The position numbers and the translations under genes are program-made. From Stemphylium vesicarium (Eukaryota > Ascomycota > Dothideomycetes > Pleosporales > Pleosporaceae): a DNA stretch of 64,000 nt. Below the pieces are notes generated by a model. It made no database searches, was not told where the DNA came from, and worked only from the letters and a program-made list of their open reading frames with translations. This document shows positions 1-9,559 of this stretch, in pieces; positions within the stretch are counted from its first letter, which is position 1, and each line of letters opens with the position of its first letter. The stretch lies in NCBI GenBank assembly GCA_004380135.1, contig QXCR01000163.1, positions 1 through 64,000 on the forward strand, written 5' to 3'.

Positions 1-789
1 TTAAAGCGCACATGCTCCACTGTAGGTAATGCCTCCTTGTCATTGATTTGCTAAGCGCAAGGCGATGATTGACGCCCGCTGTACTGACTACTTGCTCCAT
101 AGCAAGGTCCAGGTTTTGATTGGCAGTAGCGTGAAGTAAGCAGTCATTGTTTTGAGCGTGCTGTGGGCGGCACACTCCGCAACAAACAAATCAAGCAAGT
201 ATAGGCTGCCATACTTGCTTGTTTGGTAGAGGCTTGGCGGAGAGAGCGTATTTGCTTGCTTGTTTGGTTGTTTGAGAAGCCATATTTGGTATTTGCAAAT
301 ATTTGGTGTTATATCGAAGTCTTGGCGTTTTTGGTGTTAAGTTTCTGGCGGCTGCTCGACGCCTCAGGTATCGCCATAATCATCCTCCACCCAGTTTTTG
401 ATGAAAGGCACAAGATTTGGCATTATTTTTGTTGTATTGTGTTACGGTAACCACCGTGGTTCCCCTAACACCTGAACGCACAGATTTCGGGTGGCTCGCT
501 AGTCCACCCGAAATCTGTTAATTGGCCAGCTAAGGCCTGAGCGCCGCGCACGGCCCTAGCTATGTCTTTCACCGCTTTGCATTCTGCTCTGTTCCTTACG
601 CAACGTCTTGTATTACACCAGATATCGTACGTAGCTACAATTAACGCTTCTTGTAAGCTCTTGAACACGTGCTCGTAGCGTCTTGTGACATATTGGGAGG
701 CGCGTGAGAGCCTGTAAGGCTCTCAGAGGCTGCCAAGGAGCTAGCTACGCGCGATCACGTGAGGGGTATCGGTGGACCATCCACTCTTC
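1..789. other. Repeat-flanking DNA without a recognisable gene
   Basis: No open frame here looks like a protein I know. It holds two short perfect inverted repeats (480-518 and 706-724), and base composition is near normal until the abrupt change to AT-rich sequence around 790. It probably belongs to the same repeat-rich border as the following 7 kb. Confidence 0.5.
480..518. repeat. 15-bp perfect inverted repeat, 9-nt loop
   Basis: Arms 480-494 (ACAGATTTCGGGTGG) and 504-518 are exact reverse complements separated by nine bases. Two abutting ends of a terminal-inverted-repeat DNA transposon, or the remains of a very small element, would look like this. No coding sequence lies between the arms, so the assignment to an element class is inference. 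Confidence 0.6.
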
Positions 790-929
790 TCAACAGATAG
801 AATATATAGAATAGTACTTAATAAGGTAATAAGTATATAGTTATTATAAGGGGCTACGCTTAAGAAGTAATTATATAGGTATACTAGAGTTATATTTAAT
901 AGAGAAGAGAACTATAGACTACTAGAGTA

Positions 930-1276
930 TGTTACAAGTAACAAAGGGAATTCCTTCCTTGCAGTAGACAAAGGGTTGAAGGCCAACCAGGGTCCACGGC
1001 AAAAGGCAATGATCACCGCGGGGCCGAGGGTCACGTGATGTGCCATCCCGCCAAGGCCGACCATCAGGGATGGCAGCACATGAAGGGATGGCACTTACAC
1101 AGATTGTCAACTAGTTATTTTATTGTTTATAGAATTAGATTATCTTTATTATTAGTTACCTACGATAACTCTTTTCCACTACGAATCGCTAGACAACCCT
1201 CACGGACTATCGCTTTAGTCTACCTCGCCTTAGTACGGACCGAGCTTAGAGAAGTATAGCGAGACCCCGTGTAACA
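930..1276 (+). repeat. LTR-like sequence, copy A
   Basis: This stretch begins TGTTACA and ends TGTAACA, so it has LTR-style TG...CA ends with a 7-bp terminal inverted repeat. It matches the reverse complement of 1320-1785 over most of its length, including a GC-richer part containing CATCCCGCCAAG and TCACGTGA. It is about 347 bp long, shorter than its partner because the partner carries roughly 125 bp more. Solo-LTR status is inference. Confidence 0.6.
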
Positions 1277-1319
1277 GAGTACTAAGAGTTATTTAGAGAG
1301 TAGTGTATAACAATCTAAT

Positions 1320-1785
1320 TGTTATACGGGGTTCGGCGATACTTCTCTGTTCCTGGTCCGTACTAAGGCAGGCGAGGTATTGTATGGCGGTAGGCCCGTA
1401 GAGTTGTCTGGCGACTAAGTGGGATAGTAGGTATTCGGGTAAAGACAATTCAATTCTATATGAACGATAGAATAACTAGTTGGCAATCTAGGTAAGAGAT
1501 GTAACTATGAGAGTTGACCACAACGAGAGAAACAATGAAACCTTTCCATCCTTATATCCTCATCGCTGATTCCTGTGTCCTCCCGTGCCTCCCTGCCAAG
1601 CGGGAGGTTTGGGAGGGCGCTGGCCTCCCTTCATGCAGTGGCCTCCCGGAGGTCCTGTCTTGGCGGGATGCCAGTCACGTGATCCGCGCGCCCCGCGCTG
1701 ATCATTACCTGACGGTTTGTGCGACTGTTGGCTGCCAACATCGCATCCTTCGTCCAGGAGAGGCCGTTGCTTGTTATCTGTAACA
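1320..1785 (-). repeat. LTR-like sequence, copy B (inverted)
   Basis: This is the inverted partner of 930-1276: it starts TGTTATACGGGG and ends TGTAACA, and its reverse complement aligns with copy A. A gap of about 43 bp separates the two copies. Reverse-transcriptase codons begin within about 50 bp of its right end, leaving no room for gag or protease, so it is not the normal 5' LTR arrangement of a complete element. Confidence 0.6.
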
Positions 1786-1819
1786 ACTAGCACACTAATT
1801 ATCTTTATACTAAAGAAGG

Positions 1820-4640
1820 ACAGCATACTTTATCTTTATATAGATTATTACGGCTTAAACTCTATTACTATAAAAGATTATTACTTACTACTACTTATTA
1901 GGGAGACGTTAGACCGCCTATTAGGCGTATAATACTACACAACTCTTAATCTTAAGAACGCCTACTATTATATATAAATTAAATTAGAAGATAAGTAAAA
2001 AATAGCTTTTTAAACCTAATATAAGTATTTTAAGTACTTAGTTATACCTTTTAGGCTTATTAACGCTCTAGTAAGCTTTTAAGCCTATATTAATAGGGCC
2101 CTAAGTGGGTATTTAGATCACATATGTGTGGTATATCTAGATGATATACTCATATATACCCACGAAGACGATGTTGCGCTACACTGGCGCGCAGTACGCG
2201 CTATACTACAATCACTAAGAGAAGCTAAGTTATTTGTAAACCTAAAGAAATGCACTTTTGCGGCTAGCGAGGTGCATTTTCTAGGGTTTATCGTTATAAG
2301 GCAAGGCGTACGCGCTAATCCTGCGCGCGTTAAGACTATTATATAATAGCTAACACCTACTAATACTAAGGAGCTATAGTCCTTTTTAGGCTTTGCAAAC
2401 TTCTATTAATACTTTATTAAGCGTTACGCTATAGAAATAGCACCCCTTATAGATATCCTTAAGGGGAAATAAGCGTTCTATTAGAATAAGGCTATAGATA
2501 CTTCTTTTCTAAGGCTAAAGAACCGCTTTATATATACGCCTATTATGCGCTATTTTAATAAGACACTTCTAATCCGCATTAAGATAGATACTTCCACGTT
2601 TACTATCTTAGGTATACTATTATAGTTATTTAAAGATAATAAGTAGCATCTAGTCACTTTTATTTTAAGAAAACTCTAGAATACGGAGTTAAATTATAAG
2701 GTGTACGACCTAGAACTACTAGCTATCATGTATAGCTTTAAGCAGTGGCGGCACTACCTAGAGGGTGTATAGCACACTATTTAAGTTTTAACTAATTATA
2801 ATAACTTACGCTTAATCTGCGTAGTATAGAAGCTTAACCCGCGTTAAGCACGCTAGGCTCTATATCTAGAAGCTTTTAATTTTAAGGTAAAATACTATCT
2901 AGGAAATACTAACCCTATAGATAGCCTCTCTAGAAGAGTAGATTATAAGTAGGAAAATCTATCTCTAACTTAGTTATTACCTACTCTATAGAATAAACTT
3001 CTAGTAAGAGTAGAGTATAGTAGAGCGAGAGGATCCACACCCGGGCTCAGTCTGGTGGGCGCGTGTGAGATGCACGTAGCCAACGTTTGCAGAGCCGTGA
3101 AGGTCCCTACTGCTGGCGCCATGGGATGCATACCATGCGTGCCACGCTCACTAGCTAGGGTACTAGTCAGTAGCGAACCTGTGCCAGTAGAGTCGGAAGC
3201 TCTAATAGATGTTCTGCTCCAGTTGCAGCAAAGGGACGCCTTTGCCCAGCAGCGGGTCGCGGACTCTAAGCGAGTAACACGCACTCGAAGTAGCAGAGAT
3301 GCGCCAGTTTGGCGCATCGACGAAAAGGAAGTCCTAAGATACAATGGCAGGATTTATATTCTAGAGGAACTAGCTATTAGGTAGGAGATTTTATCCTAGA
3401 ACTATAATACGCGCATAGTAGGCCATTTTAGCGCACGTAGGATGCTTAAGCTTATTAGTAGGCTATATTATTAGCTATCGCTTAGCTATAATGTCTAGGA
3501 ATACGTAAGGACGTGTGCTATATATTAAAGGAGCAAAGCTCTACGGCACGGCAAATATAGTAAGCTATTATTACTACTAATCCTAAAGAATATCTTTAAG
3601 GAAATTACTTTTAATTTTATTATAAGGTTACTACTAGTAAAGAATAGCTTAGATTACGTCTTTAATATAGTACTTATAATAGTTAATTACTTTTTAAAGA
3701 TAGTAATCTATATACCTACTTTAAAGACCTAGAATATAAAGTAATTTACTAAATCTTATTTTAATTAGGTCGTCTTATAGTATAAAATCTAAAAAGGTAT
3801 TATATTAGACTATAGTTTAGTCTTTACTTTAGTATTTTAGATAGAAATCTACTACTAACTATAGGTAAAGCGTAGGCTTAGTATAGCCTTCTATCTATAA
3901 ATAGATAGATAAACTAAGCGCTAAAACTAGACTATAGAATAATACCTTAGGATATTTACTTTAGATAAGTAAGATAACTAGGTTTTATTATTAGTAATAG
4001 TATAGTTTACTTATAATAATTTAATTTACAAATTAATAAAAGCGACACTATTTTACTTAGTGTATGGCAAGCACCCCTTACTCTCCACGCCTCCTGAGGA
4101 CAGCAGGCAAGAGGGGGAGATGCCAGACGCAGTCGATAAAATTCAGCGCATGCACGACGCACGCGCATCAGCACGGGAACACCTACAGAGAGCATAAGAG
4201 TATCAAAGCCAATACTATAACAAGAAACACAAACTAGAAGTTTTTTATAAGGGAGATCTTATACTCCTTAGCATAAAATATATTAACTTAGCCTATTAAC
4301 TTAGTAAAAAGCTTTCTAGTAAGTTTATTAGGCTATTTTAGGTATAAAGCGTAGTTAGAACGTAGGTATACTACCTACTTCTACTACCTAACTATCACAT
4401 TTATAATATATTCTATATATCCCTCCTAAAATAATAGAATTCTAGAGATAACTATAATAATAACACCTAATTACTAGAGGTTACTATAGAAAGTAAAGAA
4501 GTCTAGAAAGTAGAAAAAATTCTTAGAAAATAAATTAGAAAAAGCTAACTATAATACTAATTAAGATAGAAAGAATATAATAAATCTTAAAATACTTAAA
4601 CTCTAGTTTCTAATTTTAAAGATATAAAGGAACTAGTCTA
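1820..4640 (+). mobile_element. Ty3/gypsy retrotransposon pol remnant (chromovirus type), heavily mutated
   Basis: Domains can be followed in order despite many stops. Reverse transcriptase fragments lie at about 1830-2340, with the catalytic motif YLDDILIY at 2134-2157. RNase H traces follow at about 2380-2780 (SFLGFANFY, then KVYDLELLAIMYSFKQWRHY). A non-mutated island (3055-3384) leads into the integrase zinc-binding and core region (about 3385-3990). The integrase C-terminus lies near 4055-4330, and a chromodomain trace (VEKIL, then a NFKDIKELV tail) at about 4507-4640. The chromodomain is diagnostic of chromoviruses. Gag and protease are missing at the 5' side. It cannot encode a functional protein. 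Confidence 0.85.
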
Positions 4641-4865
4641 AGACTTTAAAAAGATATAAAGCTTATAGTAAAAGAAGTAATAGAAAAGATTATAAGAAAC
4701 TTATTTATAGCGCACTTAAGGCGCATGCCTACTATATAGGACTTAAGGTATCTACGTATATAAAAAAAGATAAAAAATAAACCCCTTTTAATTATTAATA
4801 TTCTCGCCTTCGTCCTTATCTACCCGCTCCTTACTACCTAGAGGCGGGAGGGACTTATTATCATC

Positions 4866-4866
<1 letters not shown>

Positions 4867-4904
<38 letters not shown>

Positions 4905-4905
4905 T
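4867..4905. repeat. (TTA)n microsatellite
   Basis: About thirteen uninterrupted TTA/ATT units lie inside the AT-rich block, just after the chromodomain trace of the retrotransposon. Confidence 0.95.
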
Positions 4906-5089
4906 CCTATACTACTACCCTAGAGAAATATTAGTAAAAGAAAAATATTAAAAAATTAATAAGCGCATATTATTCTTATAGTATAAGCTACTAGCTACTC
5001 TAAAGTAGCTATAATTCTACGCTACTTAATTAGAATTAGACTTAAGTACTAAGGTAAAGTCGCTAGAACTTAAGTAGAAACCCTAAGAG

Positions 5090-5560
5090 GAGTTCTAGAA
5101 TAGGCGGCGACGCGGCGGCGGTTCGCGAGCTCTAGATTGAATTAGTGCTAGTAACGCGCAAGCTTAACGCCGGCAGCAATCACACTAGCGTCAGTCTTAG
5201 GCTTTTTAGCGGCATTAATAGCAGCGTCGTACCAAGCGCGAAGCTAGTATAGGCGATTAAGGCGGCCGTTCATCTTAGTAGGCACCTATTAAGATTAGCT
5301 AAGGCGCAGCGCTTGCGGAATACCTCAATCACTCACTAAAGTGCATCCACCCCGATTACTAGCAGAGCAATACTCATAGCGGCGATGTTCCGACTTCTCG
5401 CACATCTTCTTCTGCTTGATAACGCTCTAAGCGCAGCGCGTATAGGTCGCAACTAAAGCGACTTAATTAGCGCGCTTTTTAAGGTCGCTAAACGCGAATA
5501 GGCGAGTACTACGCAAGTAGGATTTCTTAATATACTTAGGATTTAGATAATAAACTATAG
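5090..5560 (-). other. GC-richer island with broken minus-strand reading frame, unassigned
   Basis: Composition returns to near normal here. Read on the minus strand, short coding-like segments appear in shifting frames, including one with several Cys and Lys (KKMCEKSEHRRYEYCSASN) and one reading AWYDAAINAAKKPKTDAS. I do not recognise the family. It is most simply another degenerate transposon gene that escaped some of the mutation seen around it. Confidence 0.35.
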
Positions 5561-6309
5561 TAAAGAGTATAGTATGCGCTAAAGATACGTTAGAGGAGTA
5601 TAATAGTATTATTATAGTAGTGTTAAATAAGAAAGTAAGAATAAAAAGTTTCTATTATAATAATATAATAAACGGTTACTATAATAAAATTAGTAAATAA
5701 CTATCTATACTTACTATAATAATAAAGCGGGCGACCTAAAGAAGTAAAGTAAATAATATTTAGTACTTATTATAATAACGCAAATAGCGTTTGTTACCTC
5801 TTAAATCCGCATTTACTACAATATCATCCCAAACAAACCGGGGACGCGCGCAATAGTGGTTGCAGCGGCAGCGCACCGCTGCGGCGCACGTGCGACGCGC
5901 GATAGACGGACAGTATCTAGACACTCTTTTCCTATTTCTCCCCTTAAGGGTTTTTAGGTTTTTATTAAGGCTAAGACTATTAAGGACGCTAGTTTAGAGA
6001 AGAAGGCTCTATAATACTTAGGCTAAAGGCCTATAGTTAGGCGTATTTAGTCCTAATATATTTACTTCTTATACTCGCGCCTTAGCGAAGATACCTACTT
6101 TTAACCTACGCTTCGCGCAAGAGAAGAGAGGTAAGAATTATTCTCTTTACTACCCCCTATCTAGTATAGTAATATAGAGCCATCCCTCACTATTCTATTG
6201 TAGTGTGAAGTAAATACTATTGCCTATAACTGCCCCTTACAGACATAGACCTAGTACGTTATTAGAACGGCACGTACGTAGGTTTCCTTCTCTGCCTCTA
6301 CTTATAAAA

Positions 6310-6748
6310 CTAAAAAGGGTACCGTAATAATGACAAAATTTCATTAGTAAATAGTTCTTTAAGAATAGACTTTAATTCTAAAATAAAAAGACCTATTATG
6401 CTTTTATACGAAGAGCCCTCTATGCTATCTATATGTCCTGTCGCACATTTCATTGCGTTGGCACTCGCAGACGGAGTGTTCGAAGACTGCAACTCTTTCA
6501 AGGATATTAAAGCAAAGAAGCTACCACCTGGTAGCTCGCTGTACAAATATCGCTACACGCCAGAAGCAAAGCAGAAGCCTGTCTTACGAAGCATTTGTAA
6601 TAAAGGTTTAGTCTTAGAACACGACATTCTTACATATAATTGCTTTAATAACATGCTAAAGAGGCTTAGATACCGCTCTAGTTACAAAGATAGGCCAAGT
6701 GTATACTGCTTCTATCGAGCTTATATAAAAGTAGTAGAGAGTAAGTAG
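6310..6748 (+). pseudogene. DUF3435-like (Crypton/Starship-type tyrosine recombinase) fragment
   Basis: The open segment from 6398 reads CPVAHFIALALADGVF, later LPPGSSLYKYRY, KPVLRS and finally DRPSVYCFYRAY. These resemble, in the same order, conserved stretches of fungal DUF3435 proteins, whose C-terminal half is a tyrosine-recombinase domain. A typical member is several hundred residues long; only about 116 residues remain, with a stop at 6746-6748 and AT-rich sequence on both sides, so it is a broken copy. The family call comes from remembered consensus and needs a profile search. Confidence 0.55.
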
Positions 6749-7139
6749 AATAACTCTAAAACTAGATTATTAACGTTAGGCATAATCAGAAGATTCCTGT
6801 ACCTTTCAACGAAAATGAGCTTCTTCACCACGAAAATGAGGGCCTTCGCAGGAATCTCAACATGTCACGGTTTGGGGTTCTTTCCTGCTCTCCTGCTCTC
6901 GCTGCACTCGCGACTACTCACCTTAGCGAGCTACGCCTATCTAGGCTAGCGCTGTTTACGGTCACTCACCTACATAAACCTTCCATAGCTTCTACAATAC
7001 AACCTCAGTCAATCCTCAACTTTCACTCTATGCGTACGCTCAACAACTCCCACACAACATCAAATAAAAGCACGGGAAAAAGAGCAAGCCTCTAGATCTT
7101 TAGTAGCGCAAAGAGTATTAGGGTGGTGCAGTGTTCTAG

Positions 7140-7560
7140 TCCCTTTGAAAGGTAAGAGAAGCGAAGGCGCGGGATGCAGTAAAACAGCAGGAGGAAGAAG
7201 AGGGAAAGCTTAGAAAATCAGGTGATAAGAAGCTAAAAGAGGTACCTTCGTTATATAAAAAGCAGTAACAACAAGCTGCAAGAGTGTTGCGAGAAAGTGC
7301 GAAGGAGGTGCGTAAGAAGGACACGGAAGGCCGCAGAACGCGAGGCGTGAAAGCGCGAAAACAGCGAGAAAAAGAGAATGCAATTACGAAAAAACCTCAT
7401 GATAGAGCAAACAAAGACAATCGAACAGCCTTACGAGCGCTTGCAGCAAAAAAAAGGTCGTGGGGTGGTGTTGTAGATAGTGGAAGTGGTGCTGCAGCTG
7501 CATCGCCGCCGCCGCAACTTCCACCCAGAACGACCACGCTGGAACGACAAATCAATTTCC
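7140..7560 (+). pseudogene. C-terminal remnant of a DDE (pogo/Fot1-like) transposase
   Basis: The frame encodes a very charged Lys/Arg/Glu/Gln-rich coil, then a Pro-rich stretch and the ending RTTTLERQINFPQNL, a tail style common in fungal pogo/Fot1-like transposases (TTxRGRxINLP). One in-frame TAA near 7267, in a run of CAA/CAG Gln codons, interrupts the coil as expected from a C-to-T change. The DDE catalytic domain is absent. The assignment rests on tail resemblance only. Confidence 0.4.
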
Positions 7561-7687
7561 CACAGAACTTAAATAGTACATATCATGTGCAGGCATCTAA
7601 CTACTACGACACCAATGTTTTCTATGATAATAGCTATTGTACGTTGTTGTGCGGCCTATTTGTGCGACGCGGTTCTGGTGTTGGGGT

Positions 7688-7714
7688 GGCTCATCCGGCG
7701 CCCGGCTCATCCGG
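7688..7714. repeat. Direct repeat GGCTCATCCGG x2
   Basis: The 11-bp word occurs at 7688-7698 and 7704-7714, five bases apart, between the transposase-like remnant and the first cluster gene. It could be part of a transposon end or a short local duplication. Confidence 0.6.
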
Positions 7715-7775
7715 TGTCCTGCCTCGGTAGGTAGCTGCCCGAATCTTGAAAACAGTCGCCCCGAGTATCCTCACT

Positions 7776-9356
7776 TCACTCGGCCCGCCTTCTAAACTGC
7801 AGGACAGGGCCCTTCTTCAAGCAAAGGAACGCGTCCTTGACCATATACTCATTTCGACTCCGCTGCCCCCAGCCCAGCTCTGGCCTTCCCTCCCCGTCGC
7901 TGCGTCCAGGTGCTATCCTAATGTCCGTCTTGCATACCGTGCGCGCGCATACGAGCAACAATTCAAGCAAGGCGACGTTCCTCCCTGCACAGTCGCCAGA
8001 ACCAATCGAGAAAGGATGAAAGTTCTTCTTTAGATTGCGCACTTGTTCTTCGCTGTTCAATGTGTCTGGATGGGAGGAAGGTATCCAGCGCTCTGGTCGA
8101 TACGTATTCGCGTCTCCGTACACGGCTTCGTCGCGACCCATGGACCATGCCGAACAGCCAACCACTGTGCCTGCGGGATAGAAGCGACCGTCAATCGTCG
8201 CACCGCTGGGAAGGACCTCACGAGGGAGCTCGCCTGGCGCGGGTGGGGCGATACGGAGCGCTTCGTCGACACATGCGCGCAGGTACTGGCACTTGCTCAG
8301 TTTTGGGCCTAGCATAATTTCTTCGGCGCAGGCAAAGGTCGAGCGGACTTCCGCTGAGAGCTTCGCAAGCACCCTGGGGTTATGCGCGAGGTAGAAGAAT
8401 AGCCCACATATGGTGGCGGCCGAGGTGTCTGTGCCGGCGAGAACAAGGAGACGAGACTCGGCGAGTAGGTGGTTGCGGTTCGCGTAAACGCGGGATTTGG
8501 TCTCGGGATCTGTGGCGGCGAGAAGAAAATGAAGCATGTCGTGTCGGGCAGCTTTCTTGCCTGCTTCGTATGCTGCGATGCGTTTGTCAACACGGCTTTC
8601 GACAAAGGTATTGTATTCCTTGACATCGGCATGGCGGATCCGCTCTTGCAGCGTATTGAGCCCGCGCGGCTGAAGAAACAGGACCAGGTTGAGGAGACCG
8701 GACTTGGAGAGCATGTAGCCAATGGATACTTGCTTCATGATGAGGTGAGGTAGCTTCTTCAGCTTGTTCCCTCCGGGCTCCTTCGTGTTGAAGCTTTCGC
8801 CAAAGCACAGGTCACCAAGGATGTCGAAGACGAGGGCGTCAACCCATGCAGCCATATCGCGAGGGGGCGACCATCCTTCGTTCGAGTCACTGACAAGCAG
8901 CTCGATCCAGCGGTCCACATGAACTGCCATGAGTGGGCCCGCAGCTTTGAGCGACTGCTCTGTAAAGGCAAGGTTCAAGGCCTTCCTCTTCTTGGCATGG
9001 ACAGCTGGTTCAGTCGAGTTGATGGTGCTGACATCATGCTTGTTGCGTTTCCAGGCGCGGTAGAAGCCGCTGCGGGTTATGTTGGCACGAGCGGCGTAGA
9101 TGTCGGTAAAGGCCCGCGGTGTGTTGAAGAGCACGAGATTGGGAGCAGCACGGAAAGTGTCACCGTAGATTTGGAAGTTTTGCCAGATCCAAATGTGACG
9201 GTCGCCCTTGATTGCATGGTAGAAGGAGGGCAGTACGGAGATGCGTGCAAGAAAAGGTCCGGGTGTGTGAGCGAGCGGGTGAAGGAACAGGTTGTAGACG
9301 GTCGCTACTGCGACGTAGACTGCAAGCAGAGAAAATATGAGAGTAAACAGAGCCAT
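7776..9356 (-). CDS. Cytochrome P450 monooxygenase of the polyketide cluster
   Basis: One uninterrupted frame of 526 residues. An N-terminal membrane anchor (about residues 1-20) is followed by the Pro-rich hinge HPLAHTPGPF. The I-helix motif AGTDTS, the K-helix ExxR (EALR), PERW and the haem loop FSIGSGDCAG with Cys456 as iron ligand are all present, so it should be an active ER-bound monooxygenase. The frame stays open 67 codons upstream, but the ATG at 9354-9356 starts exactly at the anchor, as is normal for the family. It is divergently paired with the beta-lactamase-like gene across about 200 bp, which suggests shared control. It probably oxidises the PKS product; substrate unknown. Confidence 0.93.
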   Translation of the reverse strand: MALFTLIFSLLAVYVAVATVYNLFLHPLAHTPGPFLARISVLPSFYHAIKGDRHIWIWQNFQIYGDTFRAAPNLVLFNTPRAFTDIYAARANITRSGFYRAWKRNKHDVSTINSTEPAVHAKKRKALNLAFTEQSLKAAGPLMAVHVDRWIELLVSDSNEGWSPPRDMAAWVDALVFDILGDLCFGESFNTKEPGGNKLKKLPHLIMKQVSIGYMLSKSGLLNLVLFLQPRGLNTLQERIRHADVKEYNTFVESRVDKRIAAYEAGKKAARHDMLHFLLAATDPETKSRVYANRNHLLAESRLLVLAGTDTSAATICGLFFYLAHNPRVLAKLSAEVRSTFACAEEIMLGPKLSKCQYLRACVDEALRIAPPAPGELPREVLPSGATIDGRFYPAGTVVGCSAWSMGRDEAVYGDANTYRPERWIPSSHPDTLNSEEQVRNLKKNFHPFSIGSGDCAGRNVALLELLLVCARTVCKTDIRIAPGRSDGEGRPELGWGQRSRNEYMVKDAFLCLKKGPVLQFRRRAE

Positions 9357-9559
9357 TCTTCTGGGTGGTTGTTCATCAAGGTAAGCATAGTCATGTTGGT
9401 CGGGAGCGTTTGCTCTTTGTCTTGTACATGTCAATGCACTGATGGCGTGGTCAAACGACTGCGCCAAGCCGCTAACCGGTGTCTCAGAGGGCATGCATGC
9501 ACGCGCGTATCTATTTTCCTCGCCTCTTCGAGCTGCTCGGCCTTTCCGAAAACCCAAAA
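9357..9559. promoter_or_regulatory. Divergent promoter, P450 / beta-lactamase-like gene
   Basis: About 203 bp separate the two start codons, so both promoters must share this DNA. It contains the palindrome TCGGCCTTTCCGA at 9537-9549 (TCGG-N5-CCGA), ten bases before the plus-strand ATG. A matching palindrome occurs in the PKS/MFS promoter. CGG/CCG inverted half-sites are typical targets of Zn2Cys6 regulators; binding is inference. Confidence 0.6.

Larger units (their letters stand above)
790..6300. mobile_element. AT-rich, RIP-like degenerate repeat block
   Basis: From about 790 the sequence becomes dominated by TA, TTA and ATA words, with stops in every frame for most of its length. Islands of ordinary composition remain, for example 2100-2345, 3025-3400, 4055-4200 and 5090-5560. 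In the recognisable retrotransposon reading frame the broken codons are often TAG or TAA where the family has Trp or Gln, which is the C-to-T/G-to-A signature of repeat-induced point mutation. The block ends close to the edge of the polyketide cluster. That RIP was the cause is inferred from the pattern. Confidence 0.85.

Noticed and set aside
223..450. 75-residue plus-strand frame with hydrophobic stretch
   Set aside because: No family resemblance, no good start context, and it sits in repeat-flanking DNA.
9357..9557. 67-codon upstream extension of the P450 frame
   Set aside because: It would place a charged leader before the membrane anchor and would overlap the start of the divergent gene.
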